From positions 1-28,494 of the forward strand of contig CAKOMR010000013.1 of the NCBI GenBank assembly GCA_934096705.1: a stretch of 28,494 nt of DNA. Direction: 5' to 3'. This DNA comes from an uncultured Bacilli bacterium (GTDB taxonomy: Bacteria > Bacillota_I > Bacilli_A > RF39 > UBA660). How positions within the stretch are numbered: the stretch's first letter is position 1; each line of letters starts with the position of its first letter. The notes beneath the pieces are model-generated. The model ran no database searches, had not been told where the DNA came from, and worked only from the letters and a program-made list of their open reading frames with translations. Positions 8,420 through 16,664 of the stretch are shown here, piece by piece. The translations under genes and the position numbers were made by a program.

Positions 8420-9113
8420 CATTTAAATTTTTATTTATCACTAAAAATAAGCCAATACCTATAAAAAAAATACTAAATATTTGATTTATTGATATAAAGA
8501 CATTTGCATGGTTAATTCTTAAATAATCTAATAAAAACTTTGAAATTCCGCAGCATACAAGAGTCCATCCAGCATTTACTCTATTTAATTTTTTATTTCT
8601 TATCCAAAAATATATTAAAATAAATACTATAGTTTCAATAATTTGAACTGGAAAAAGTTTAACTCCTGCGGGTGCAAAATAAGAATAATTATATGAAATA
8701 TTAAAAGGGCCATTATACTTAATTCCATAGCAACATCCAGTTAAAAAACATCCTATTTTGCCAGTAGCATACATAATGGGAACGGAAGGCAAAACGCAGT
8801 AAAATAACTTATTAAAACTTTTTTTGTACTGCCTTGAAAAAATTAACAACATAATCATCATCCCAATTAAGGCTCCATAAGAAGAAAATCCCACTTTTAA
8901 TAAATCAAATACGCCATTATATTTATAATAGTTAGTAAAAAAAGTAAAGTATTTTGCCCCAAAAATAGAACCTAAAAATATATATATCAGTAATCCCATT
9001 GTTTCATCTTTTGTTAAATTTATTTGTTTTGTGTTTTTATAAATAACCCCTAATCCTATAATAAATGAACTAATGATAAAAATGCCATATAAAGGTAATT
9101 TCGTATTAAACAT
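8415..9113 (-). CDS. Lgt-family membrane protein, probably not a true Lgt
   Basis: This protein of about 232 residues has the seven-segment plan of prolipoprotein diacylglyceryl transferase: PLYGIFI near the N-terminus, SYGALIG in place of the HGG motif, TGKIGCFLTGCCYG in place of the GRxGNF signature, FPVQIIE (the PTQLYE position) and a final DYLR. The catalytic His of the HGG motif and the Arg of the GR motif of E. coli Lgt are replaced by Tyr and Lys, so standard lipoprotein modification is doubtful. The ATG at 9113 is preferred because it puts the protein start where Lgt proteins begin; a TTG at 9155 would add 14 residues and overlap the upstream gene by 41 bases. It begins one base after the upstream stop, so it is translationally coupled to two zinc-ribbon membrane proteins. 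Confidence 0.75.
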   Translation of the reverse strand: MFNTKLPLYGIFIISSFIIGLGVIYKNTKQINLTKDETMGLLIYIFLGSIFGAKYFTFFTNYYKYNGVFDLLKVGFSSYGALIGMMIMLLIFSRQYKKSFNKLFYCVLPSVPIMYATGKIGCFLTGCCYGIKYNGPFNISYNYSYFAPAGVKLFPVQIIETIVFILIYFWIRNKKLNRVNAGWTLVCCGISKFLLDYLRINHANVFISINQIFSIFFIGIGLFLVINKNLNE

Positions 9114-9114
9114 C

Positions 9115-9531
9115 TTAGTAATAGTCCCTATTAAAAATGCTACCACAAGTTGCAAATAAAAATATAATCCAAATTATACTTATTATAATAATTCCAATTA
9201 ATATACCAAATAATACCCTAATTATAATACTTTTATTTAATGTAATTCTTGCATATACTAAAATTATAACTGACCCTAAAAGAAATAATGATGAAGTATT
9301 GCTAACAAAATTATTATTTTTTGATATATTTAAGTGTGCCACTAAATAAGCAATGGCATATAATGAAAATATTATAATTACATATATAGTTTCTTTCCTT
9401 TTAAATTCTTTTATTTCTAGTTTTTTTTGTTTAACATCTATCCTTTTCTCAAAAACTTTTGCATTACATTTAGGACACTGTTTATCATTAGAATTTAACT
9501 TTTCTCCACAATTTCTACAATAATTATTCAT
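9115..9531 (-). CDS. Zinc-ribbon membrane protein
   Basis: This 138-residue protein opens with a zinc ribbon: Cys5 and Cys8 in YCRNCGEKL and Cys19 and Cys22 in CPKCNAK, the short treble-clef type common in Bacillota membrane proteins. A basic linker follows, then three hydrophobic segments at about 48-67, 81-98 and 102-127. The ribbon should be cytoplasmic. No enzymatic motif is present. Its first codons overlap the last eight bases of the upstream gene (ATAAATGAATAA), which means coupled translation. Upstream and downstream neighbours are a second protein with the same ribbon and an Lgt-family protein; the three probably act together at the membrane. The function is unknown. Confidence 0.8.
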   Translation of the reverse strand: MNNYCRNCGEKLNSNDKQCPKCNAKVFEKRIDVKQKKLEIKEFKRKETIYVIIIFSLYAIAYLVAHLNISKNNNFVSNTSSLFLLGSVIILVYARITLNKSIIIRVLFGILIGIIIISIIWIIFLFATCGSIFNRDYY

Positions 9532-10060
9532 TTATATTACCATCCTCATTTTCACCATAAATATTTTTACCTTTTACAACATAAAACTCATTATTTTTGT
9601 TAACTAATGTTAATATAAATTCCTCACTATCTCCAGATATTTTAAAATAATATGCCTTACATTCACTTTTGTCTAAATACTCATACTCATAACAATTTCT
9701 ACCATCACACCCCATTAATGGATCAAACACACAATCTCCAGATATTATGCATTTACCAATATAGTCAAATTCTATGTTATAATTTTTATCATTATAATTA
9801 TTTTTTATATAAGGATTTATATATTTTTTTTGTAATTTATTAATTTCCACTGCTTTTAATATTTCACTTGTTAAATATGAAGTACCTATACATAAAATTA
9901 TTATTCCAAATACAATTAAAATTATTTTTTTTATCTTTTTCCATGTTTTAGATTCATATGCATAATTATTCGGCAAATCAATTATAGGAGCATTACATTT
10001 TTTACATATTAAATCCTTTTTGCTTAGTTTTTCACCACAATTTGTACAATAATTATTCAA
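9524..10060 (-). CDS. Zinc-ribbon protein with a single membrane anchor and outer domain
   Basis: This protein of about 178 residues starts with a zinc ribbon nearly identical to that of its neighbour (NNYCTNCGEKL, then CKKCNAP), followed by a membrane segment at about 42-64 and an extracytoplasmic domain of some 110 residues with four cysteines (ISGDC, MGCDG, NCYE, SECKAYYF). The start is a TTG at 10060: AGGTAGGTG lies just upstream, the resulting N-terminus matches the paralogue, and the promoter -10 at 10088-10093 lies between this codon and the earlier ATG at 10105, which has no ribosome site. The outer domain, which ends in a two-strand pattern like small lipoprotein or PepSY-type folds, is not recognised. 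First gene of a three-gene operon. Confidence 0.75.
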   Translation of the reverse strand: MNNYCTNCGEKLSKKDLICKKCNAPIIDLPNNYAYESKTWKKIKKIILIVFGIIILCIGTSYLTSEILKAVEINKLQKKYINPYIKNNYNDKNYNIEFDYIGKCIISGDCVFDPLMGCDGRNCYEYEYLDKSECKAYYFKISGDSEEFILTLVNKNNEFYVVKGKNIYGENEDGNINE

Positions 10061-10087
10061 GTCACACCTACCTTTATTATTAATTTG

Positions 10088-10096
10088 ATTGTAACA
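10088..10096 (-). promoter_or_regulatory. Extended -10 promoter of the zinc-ribbon operon
   Basis: The minus strand has TGTTACAAT, one mismatch from a perfect extended -10; TTTAAT lies 17 bases further up. It places the transcript start about 20 bases before the TTG start at 10060. Confidence 0.5.
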
Positions 10097-10150
10097 TATT
10101 TTCATTACTTATTAAATTATTTTTTTAAATATATTATATTATTTTTTAAG

Positions 10151-10206
10151 AAAATCAAAAACGGAAAAGCATACCACTTTCCTTAAGAATAGGTACGTTT
10201 TTCCGC
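10151..10206 (-). terminator. Strong terminator of the hisS-gatB operon
   Basis: On the minus strand CGGAAAA pairs with TTTTCCG, and after one mismatch CGTACC pairs with GGTATG (one G-U). The loop is 16 bases and the stem is followed by TTTTTGATTTT. It lies just beyond the small frameshifted ORF and ends the translation operon. A weaker T-rich tail on the other side could let it work in both directions. Confidence 0.85.
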
Positions 10207-10219
10207 TTTATATATTTTT

Positions 10220-10382
10220 TTATTTTACAATTATTGATATAATGAATTTTCTTGCTATAAACATATTTTCATCTAAACATATAAATTCGTCATCCAAAGA
10301 TGTAACTACTCCCTTATATTGTGCTCCAAGATTACCAGTAAAATAAATAATTATAACTTTTTTTGTTTAAAAATTTTTCCAT
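10220..10382 (-). pseudogene. Small beta-barrel (LSm/Hfq-like?) protein gene with a one-base frameshift
   Basis: A strong ribosome site (AGAGGTGATTAA before ATG at 10382) starts a frame that stops after 16 codons. If one A is removed from the A7 run at 10358-10364, a 53-residue frame continues to a TAA at 10220-10222, just before the operon terminator. The restored protein reads FLNKKVIIIYFTGNLGAQ, then YKGVVTSLDDEFICLDE and ends FIARKFIISIIVK. The short alternating beta strands with a G-V-V-x-S-x-D-x-F-I pattern resemble an Sm/Hfq-type barrel; this is a fold guess and not a family match. The gene lies 41 bases after gatB in the same operon. The frameshift may be real decay, phase variation, slippage or a sequencing error in a homopolymer. 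Confidence 0.6.
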
Positions 10383-10422
10383 TTAATCACCTCTAATCAG
10401 AATTTTAACATAGTATATATTA

Positions 10423-11838
10423 CTAATCGAGTTTTTTATGAAGAAGTTCTTTTGTAATAATTGGGTTTGCTTTGCCTTTTGTTTCTTTCATAACTTGACC
10501 TACAAAGAAATCAAAAATATTTGTTTTACCATTTCTATATTCCAAAATTTCATTTTCATGTGATGAAAGAATATTATCAATAATATTTTCAATTAAGCCT
10601 TCATCACTTACTTGAGCATTTTCTTTAGAAATAAAGTTTTTAGGTTCTTTTTCTTCCTCCAAAGATTTATAGAAAACTTCTTTTACTTGTTTTGAGGATA
10701 AAATTCCATTTTCTTTAGCATCATTAATTTGTTTTAAATATTCTGGTTTTAAATAAAAATCACTAATATTAATATCTTTTTCATTTATATAGGAAGTAAT
10801 TATTCCATTAATATAGTTTGCAGCGTCACTTGACTTAATTCCTACATTCACACATTTTTCAAAGTAATTAGCAATATTAATATCTTTAATTAATATGTTT
10901 GCATTATATTCGTCAAGTCCTAAATTGTTTATATAATTTTCCTTACGCTCATCTGCTAAAACAGGAATGTTTTTCTTTACATCTTGAATAAACTCTTCAG
11001 TTATTTCATAAGGTGGAATATTAGGTTCTACAAAATATTTGTAATCAATTGCGTCGGCTTTACTACGCATATGAATTGTTGTTCCACTTGCCTCATCAAA
11101 TCTACGAGTTTCTTGGTATAACTCCTTTTTATTTGCAAGAGCCTCAAGTTGTCTTTTTTCTTCATATAAAATTGCAAGTTTAACATTTGCTAAACTATTA
11201 ACATTTTTAATTTCAACTTTTGGTGTAATATAGTTTCCATTATCATCCATAAGATTTACATTAACATCACATCTTATTTGACCTTTTTTTGTATCGGCTT
11301 CGGAAATACCAGTATATTTATAAATTCTACACATTGTTTCTAAAAATGCTATTGCCTCATCTGCTGAATGCATACATGGTGCAGTAACAGTTTCAAGAAG
11401 TGGTACGCCTGCCCTATTATAATCAATAAGAGAAAAAGATTCTAAATGATCAAGAGCAGCAGCATCTTCTTCTAAATGGATATCTAAAATTTCTACATTA
11501 AATTTACTTCCATTAAGTGATACTTCTAAATTTCCATTAATACCAACAGGTCTAGTATTTTGAGTTATTTGATAGCCTTTTGGAAGATCTGGATAATAAT
11601 AATTTTTTCTATCAAAAAGCATATATTTGGCAACAGCACATTTTAATATTAAAGCCATTTCTACAGCTTTTTTTACACATTCTTTATTTAAAGATGGCAT
11701 AAATCCAGGAAAAGCTAAATCAATCTCATTTATATTAACATTAGCCATTTTATTATACACATTAGATGATGGTGAAAATACTTTTGTATCGCTCTTCATC
11801 TCAGCATGCATTTCAAGACCTACAACTAATTTAGTCAT
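10423..11838 (-). CDS. gatB: Asp/Glu-tRNA amidotransferase subunit B
   Basis: This 471-residue protein is full-length GatB. It carries the N-terminal KLVVGLEMHAEMKS segment and the NYYYPDLPKGYQITQ motif of the kinase-like cradle domain that phosphorylates the misacylated Glu on tRNA(Gln) (or Asp on tRNA(Asn)). The central DVNVNLMD and KVEIKNVNS segments are also present, and the C-terminal YqeY-like helical tail ends in VGQVMKETKGKANP, which contacts the tRNA. It receives ammonia from GatA. Its AAGGAGG ribosome site lies in the end of gatA and the two genes overlap by eight bases, giving coupled translation of subunits in the order C-A-B. Confidence 0.97.
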   Translation of the reverse strand: MTKLVVGLEMHAEMKSDTKVFSPSSNVYNKMANVNINEIDLAFPGFMPSLNKECVKKAVEMALILKCAVAKYMLFDRKNYYYPDLPKGYQITQNTRPVGINGNLEVSLNGSKFNVEILDIHLEEDAAALDHLESFSLIDYNRAGVPLLETVTAPCMHSADEAIAFLETMCRIYKYTGISEADTKKGQIRCDVNVNLMDDNGNYITPKVEIKNVNSLANVKLAILYEEKRQLEALANKKELYQETRRFDEASGTTIHMRSKADAIDYKYFVEPNIPPYEITEEFIQDVKKNIPVLADERKENYINNLGLDEYNANILIKDINIANYFEKCVNVGIKSSDAANYINGIITSYINEKDINISDFYLKPEYLKQINDAKENGILSSKQVKEVFYKSLEEEKEPKNFISKENAQVSDEGLIENIIDNILSSHENEILEYRNGKTNIFDFFVGQVMKETKGKANPIITKELLHKKLD

Positions 11839-13264
11839 GGATTTCCTCCTTAATAATTTTTTCTATATCATTTGCAATTGCAAGCATATAGCTATCATTT
11901 TTATATCCAGATGTAATATTTATTCCAACAGGCATACAATTAAGTTTATTATATGGAAGTGTTATTGATGGATAACCACCGAAATTTCCTATTACTAAAT
12001 GGTTATCGAGTACATTTTCATCTTTACCCATTTCATCTGTAGTATCACAAATTTTTGGTGCAATATCACTTTGTGCTGGAAGAATTAGTCCATCATATTT
12101 ATTAAATAGTTCATTAAACGTATTTACTACAATTCTTCTTACTTTTTTTGCATTAATAAAATATTTTTCTTGGTTTTCTTTCTGTAAAATAAATGATCCA
12201 ATTACAAATCTTCTTTTGATAAGCGAAGAAAAGTTTTTAGTTCTAAAATTTTTAATTACATCTAAAGCATTCTCTCCATTTTCACGATGGCCAAAACTAA
12301 TTCCTGTAAGGTTTGAGTCATTTGAAGTTGCCTCAGCACATGATATTGATGTATAAACTGGTTTTAATGCTTTTAAAAGTGCTTCATCAATACTTTCTTC
12401 ATAAATTTCGTATCCGCGAGATTTTAATGTATCTAAAAGTTTTTTAAAATCCTTAATTATTTTTAAAGTATTAGGATTTGTATATTTTGATTCATCAACT
12501 ATTTCTTTGATATAAAATAATTTTTTACTTTTAAGTTTTTCAAAATCATCAGTTAAATTTATTTTATACATATCGCAAATTGAAGTCATATCTTTTTCAT
12601 CAGAACCTTTGATTTCATTTACAACAGTAGCAGCATCAAGAGTGGAGTTTGTAATAACACCAATGGTATCTAGTGATGAAGCAAAAGCAAAAAGTCCATA
12701 TCTGCTTATAAGACCATAACTTGGTTTGTATCCTACTACGCCAGTATACGCTGCAGGTTTTCTAATTGAATCTCCAGTATCAGTTCCAATTGCAAAAGGT
12801 ACTGTTTTTGTTGCTACAGCAACAGCACTTCCGGCAGAAGAACCAGCAGTAATTCTTTCTTCATCATATGGATTTTTTACTATGCCTGTATTTCCTGTAA
12901 GACCAGTTCCACCCATTGCAAGTTCATCCATGTTTGTTTTTCCCATCATTATAGCGCCTGCTTTTTTTAATTTTTCATAAATAGTTGCATCATATATAGG
13001 TACATAGTCTTTTAGAGTATTAGAGCACGCCATAGTTCTAATTCCTTTTGTAGAAATATTATCCTTCATTGCATAAGGAATTCCTGATAAAACGCTTGTC
13101 ATATCATTTTCTTCATTTGGTGATAAAACTAAATTATAAGCATTATATTTTTCATTTATATCATTAATTTTATTTTTTGAATAATCAATAAGTTCTTTTG
13201 AAGTAATCTTTTTACTCACTAAATCGTCATGTAAATCTATAATATTTTTATCATAAAAATTCAT
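11831..13264 (-). CDS. gatA: Asp/Glu-tRNA amidotransferase subunit A
   Basis: This 477-residue amidase-signature protein is the glutaminase of GatCAB, releasing ammonia from glutamine and passing it to GatB. The Ser-cisSer-Lys triad is visible: Lys in PYAMKDNIS, the Ser pair in TAGSSAGSA, and Ser in GTDTGDSIRKPA. The usual motif texts are GGSSGGSA and DTGGSIRQPA, so two glycines are changed (to Ala and Asp). The nucleophile and cis-Ser remain. As far as I remember, the DTGDS form also occurs in Mollicute GatA. KPSYGLISRYGLFAFASSLD is well conserved. gatA starts on the last base of the gatC stop (TAATG), so translation is coupled. Confidence 0.96.
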   Translation of the reverse strand: MNFYDKNIIDLHDDLVSKKITSKELIDYSKNKINDINEKYNAYNLVLSPNEENDMTSVLSGIPYAMKDNISTKGIRTMACSNTLKDYVPIYDATIYEKLKKAGAIMMGKTNMDELAMGGTGLTGNTGIVKNPYDEERITAGSSAGSAVAVATKTVPFAIGTDTGDSIRKPAAYTGVVGYKPSYGLISRYGLFAFASSLDTIGVITNSTLDAATVVNEIKGSDEKDMTSICDMYKINLTDDFEKLKSKKLFYIKEIVDESKYTNPNTLKIIKDFKKLLDTLKSRGYEIYEESIDEALLKALKPVYTSISCAEATSNDSNLTGISFGHRENGENALDVIKNFRTKNFSSLIKRRFVIGSFILQKENQEKYFINAKKVRRIVVNTFNELFNKYDGLILPAQSDIAPKICDTTDEMGKDENVLDNHLVIGNFGGYPSITLPYNKLNCMPVGINITSGYKNDSYMLAIANDIEKIIKEEIHD

Positions 13265-13554
13265 TACTTCACCACCCTAACAATTTCAACTTCTCTATCA
13301 ATATAATCATCACAATTTTTAAGTGCATCATCTATATCAATCATTCTCGAAATTTTACCGTCACGAATTTCTTTTGTTTCTAAATCTTGAGGGAAATGTA
13401 AAGGGGCAACATTTTCTAACCCCTTTACATCATTTATTTTAGCCATATTATCATTTATAACATCAAATTCCTTTACTAAAAGATTAGTTTCTTCATCACT
13501 AAGTCCTATTAAAAGTTTATCAGCATAATCATTTATTATGTCTTTAGTAAACAT
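13264..13554 (-). CDS. gatC: Asp/Glu-tRNA amidotransferase subunit C
   Basis: This 96-residue protein is the small GatC chaperone subunit that wraps GatA and GatB. It shows the family pattern: an N-terminal helical pair containing YADKLLIGLSDEE, then NVAPLHFP in the position of the usual VxPxxHP motif, and a charged C-terminal region with DAL and a final basic stretch. It overlaps aspS by one base upstream and gatA by one base downstream, and its ribosome site (GAGGAAAA) sits in the end of aspS. With AsnRS encoded in the same operon, the complex is most likely needed for Gln-tRNA(Gln) formation; no GlnRS is seen in the window. Confidence 0.94.
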   Translation of the reverse strand: MFTKDIINDYADKLLIGLSDEETNLLVKEFDVINDNMAKINDVKGLENVAPLHFPQDLETKEIRDGKISRMIDIDDALKNCDDYIDREVEIVRVVK

Positions 13555-15296
13555 TATTTTTCCTCCGTAATAGTAATGCCTAATTCCTTTAATTGTTTTT
13601 CAGTAAGTGTATTTGGACTGCCCATCAAAAGATCCATTCCTTGTACATTTGGTGGGAATACTTGAACTTCACGAAGATTTTCTTCATCAGTAAGAAGCAT
13701 TACAATTCTATCAATTCCTGGAGCCATTCCAGCGTGAGGAGGAGCACCAAAAGTAAAGGCTGTATAAAGACTTCTGAATTTATCTTTTACAGTATCTTCA
13801 TCATATCCAGCAATTTCAAAAGCTTTTTTCATAATATCAATATCATGATTTCTTACAGCACCTGAAGCCATTTCATTGCCATTGCAGACAAAATCATATT
13901 GATAAGCAACAATATCTCCAGGGTTCATATTATTTAAAGCATCAATTCCCCCTTGTGGCATACTAAATGGATTATGACCAAAATCCCATTTTTTATCTTC
14001 TTCGTTATATTCATAAAATGGAAAATCATTAACAATACAAAATTCATAACGGTTATGATCTATTAATTCAAGTTCTTCTCCTAAATAATTTCTTAAAAGT
14101 CCAGCAACTTTAATAATGTGTTCATCACCTGCAAGAATAAATAAAACATCATTATCCTCTAAAGTAAATCTTTCACTTAATAAATTTATTTCTTCATTTG
14201 ATAAGAATTTTAGTATAGCACTTTTAATTTCTCCATCTTGTTTTTTTAAATACGCAAGACCACTAGCACCTTTAGATTTAACAAATTCTTCTAAATGCTT
14301 AAACCAAGAATTACTTTTAGAAACATTTTGACATTTAATACATCTAACGGTTTTGCCTTTAAAACCATTAAATTCGCTATTTTCAAAAATATCTGAAGCA
14401 TCCTCAATAATAAGAGGATTTCTTAAATCTGGTTTATCACAGCCATATTTTAGCATAGCTTCTTTAAATGGAATTCTTTTAAAAGGAATTGGTGAAACAT
14501 ATTTATCAGTAAAGTTTTTAAATGTATTATAAAATACTTTTTCCCCTACTTCATAAACATCTTCATCAGTTGCAAAACTCATTTCAAAGTCTAATTGATA
14601 AAACTCTAAGGTCCTATCTGCACGGCAGTCCTCATCACGAAAACACGGTGCAATTTGAAAATATCTATTAAAACCAGATACCATTAAAAGTTGTTTATAT
14701 ATTTGAGGTGCTTGAGGAAGTGCATAAAATTTTCCATGATAATTTCTTGATGGAATAACAAAGTCTCTTGCTCCTTCGGGAGAAGAACCAGTTATTATTG
14801 GGGTTGTAATTTCTGTAAAATCCATTTCTTTCATAGTTTTACGAATAAAATCTACAACTTTACTACGAAAAACTATTTTATCATGTACTAAACTATTTCT
14901 TAAATCTAAATAACGATATTTAAGTCTTGTTTCTTCACTAGCCTCTTTACTATGAGCTATTTCAAATGGAAGAGTATTAACGCATTTTCCTAATATTTCT
15001 ATATTTTCTAAAACTATTTCAATTTCACCAGTTTTCATATTAGGGTTAACATTACCACTTCTTTTTTGAACTATTCCAGTAACTGTGGCACTACTTTCTC
15101 TTGTAATATTTGCAAATTTCTCAGTATCTTCACTAATTATTTGTACAATGCCAGTTTCATCTCTTAAAGTAATAAATACTAGACTGCCTAGATTTCTAAT
15201 TGAATTAATCCAGCCCGCAACTTTGACAGTTTTGCCTTCATCTTGTACGGTAATTTCACCACAGTATTTATTACGATATATATTATTACTATTCAT
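13554..15296 (-). CDS. aspS: Aspartate--tRNA ligase
   Basis: This 580-residue protein is a bacterial-type class II AspRS. It has the OB-fold anticodon-binding domain at residues about 15-110 (VKVAGWINSIRNLG), class II motif 1 near FTEITTPI, motif 2 in FRDEDCRADRTLEFYQLD, the GAD insert that marks bacterial AspRS at about residues 290-420, and motif 3 in GMAPGIDRIVMLL. Full size shows no truncation. With AsnRS present a discriminating enzyme would be expected, but the specificity cannot be read directly. AAAGGAAA precedes the ATG. It lies 12 bases after asnS and shares one base with gatC, so it is in the middle of the operon. Confidence 0.97.
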   Translation of the reverse strand: MNSNNIYRNKYCGEITVQDEGKTVKVAGWINSIRNLGSLVFITLRDETGIVQIISEDTEKFANITRESSATVTGIVQKRSGNVNPNMKTGEIEIVLENIEILGKCVNTLPFEIAHSKEASEETRLKYRYLDLRNSLVHDKIVFRSKVVDFIRKTMKEMDFTEITTPIITGSSPEGARDFVIPSRNYHGKFYALPQAPQIYKQLLMVSGFNRYFQIAPCFRDEDCRADRTLEFYQLDFEMSFATDEDVYEVGEKVFYNTFKNFTDKYVSPIPFKRIPFKEAMLKYGCDKPDLRNPLIIEDASDIFENSEFNGFKGKTVRCIKCQNVSKSNSWFKHLEEFVKSKGASGLAYLKKQDGEIKSAILKFLSNEEINLLSERFTLEDNDVLFILAGDEHIIKVAGLLRNYLGEELELIDHNRYEFCIVNDFPFYEYNEEDKKWDFGHNPFSMPQGGIDALNNMNPGDIVAYQYDFVCNGNEMASGAVRNHDIDIMKKAFEIAGYDEDTVKDKFRSLYTAFTFGAPPHAGMAPGIDRIVMLLTDEENLREVQVFPPNVQGMDLLMGSPNTLTEKQLKELGITITEEK

Positions 15297-15308
15297 AATT
15301 TTTCCTTT

Positions 15309-16664
15309 CTAAAATTCACAATTTTTTGTTGTTCTTGGGAATAAAATAACATCACGAATATTATCTACTCCAGTAAGATAAATAATAAGTCTTTCAAATC
15401 CCATTCCAAATCCCGAATGAACACATGAACCAAATCTTCTTAAATTTAAATACCATTTCATGCTCTCTGTATCCATATTAAGTTCTTTCATACGAGAAAG
15501 TAATTTATCATAATTTTCTTCTCTTTGACTTCCACCCATTAGTTCTCCAGCTTCAGGTACTTCTAAGTCAACTGCAGCAACAGTTTTTCCATCTGGATTT
15601 TGTTTCATATAAAAGGCTTTGATATCTTTAGGCCAATTATATATAAATACTGGTCCATTAAAATGTTCTGTAATATATTTTTCATGTTCCTTTGCTATAT
15701 CTTCACCATATTTTGGCTCAAATTCGAATTTTTTACCACTTTCAAGGAGAATTTTAATACATTCTTCATGAGTTATTCTTGTAAATTTTGAATTTACTAA
15801 ATTTGTAAGTTTTTGAATTAAACCTTTTTCTACGAAACTATCTAAAAATTTCATTTCATCGATAGCATTATCTAAAACATATTTAACTACATATTTAAGC
15901 ATATCTTCCATAATGTGCATATCTTCATTAAGATCTGCAAATGCAATTTCTGGTTCAATCATCCAAAATTCTGCAGCATGAGTTTTAGTATTACTTTCTT
16001 CGGCCCTAAATGTTGGTCCAAATGTATATACTTTTTTATATGCAAGAGCACATGTTTCTGCTTGAAGTTGTCCAGATACCGTAAGGGAAGCTTTTTTTCC
16101 AAAAAAATCTTTAGTATAATCCGGCTTGCTACCTAAATCTAAAGTAGTTACTTGAAACATTTGACCAGCGCCTTCACAATCACTTGCAGTAATTATTGGT
16201 GTATGAACATATACATAATTATGTTTTCTAAAATAATCATGAATTGCATAAGCTGCTAAACTTCTTACTCTAAATACTGCAGTAAAAAGATTTGTACGAG
16301 GTCTTAAATATGCTTGCTCTCTTAAAAATTCTCTAGTATGTCTTTTTGGCTGAATTGGATAGTCCTCTGGACATGATGATAAAATTTCAATACTTTCTGC
16401 TTTAATTTCAAAGTCATCTTTGCCTTCTGATGCTGTAACAGTTCCATTAACTTTTATAGCAGAACAAATAAGCAACTTAGATATTTCTTCGAAATTATCT
16501 AAATTTTTATCATATACAACTTGAATGCCATTTTGAGTTGTTCCATCATTAAATGAAATAAAACCAAATTCTTTTTGTGGGCGATGGTTTTTAATCCAAC
16601 CACTTATTTCTACATTTTTTCCTTCATAATCTTTAATTTCTTTTAATAAATCCACTAAATCCAT
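15309..16664 (-). CDS. asnS: Asparagine--tRNA ligase
   Basis: This 451-residue class II synthetase matches AsnRS and not archaeal AspRS. An OB-fold begins at VEISGWIKNHRPQKEFGFI. The AsnRS-typical stretches PIQPKRHTREFLREQAYLRP and TPIITASDCEGAG follow, with motif 2 in FRAEESNTKTHAAEFWMIEP and motif 3 in GFGMGFERLIIYLTG, ending FPRTTKNCEF. It charges tRNA(Asn) with asparagine directly, which makes the GatCAB route to Asn-tRNA unnecessary. Its ATG directly abuts the hisS stop (TAAATG) and its ribosome site GGAGTGA is inside hisS, so it should be made in step with HisRS. Regulation comes from the T-box leader ahead of hisS. Confidence 0.97.
   Translation of the reverse strand: MDLVDLLKEIKDYEGKNVEISGWIKNHRPQKEFGFISFNDGTTQNGIQVVYDKNLDNFEEISKLLICSAIKVNGTVTASEGKDDFEIKAESIEILSSCPEDYPIQPKRHTREFLREQAYLRPRTNLFTAVFRVRSLAAYAIHDYFRKHNYVYVHTPIITASDCEGAGQMFQVTTLDLGSKPDYTKDFFGKKASLTVSGQLQAETCALAYKKVYTFGPTFRAEESNTKTHAAEFWMIEPEIAFADLNEDMHIMEDMLKYVVKYVLDNAIDEMKFLDSFVEKGLIQKLTNLVNSKFTRITHEECIKILLESGKKFEFEPKYGEDIAKEHEKYITEHFNGPVFIYNWPKDIKAFYMKQNPDGKTVAAVDLEVPEAGELMGGSQREENYDKLLSRMKELNMDTESMKWYLNLRRFGSCVHSGFGMGFERLIIYLTGVDNIRDVILFPRTTKNCEF

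Noticed and set aside
9114..9155. An N-terminal extension of the Lgt-family gene from a TTG at 9155
   Set aside because: It would overlap the upstream gene by 41 bases and does not fit where Lgt proteins begin; the ATG at 9113 does.
10061..10105. An ATG start for the zinc-ribbon gene at 10105
   Set aside because: No ribosome site, the best promoter lies after it, and the paralogue starts at the position of the TTG at 10060.
10106..10422. The gap between gatB and the zinc-ribbon operon as plain intergenic DNA
   Set aside because: It holds the frameshifted small gene and a strong terminator, so it was annotated rather than left empty.
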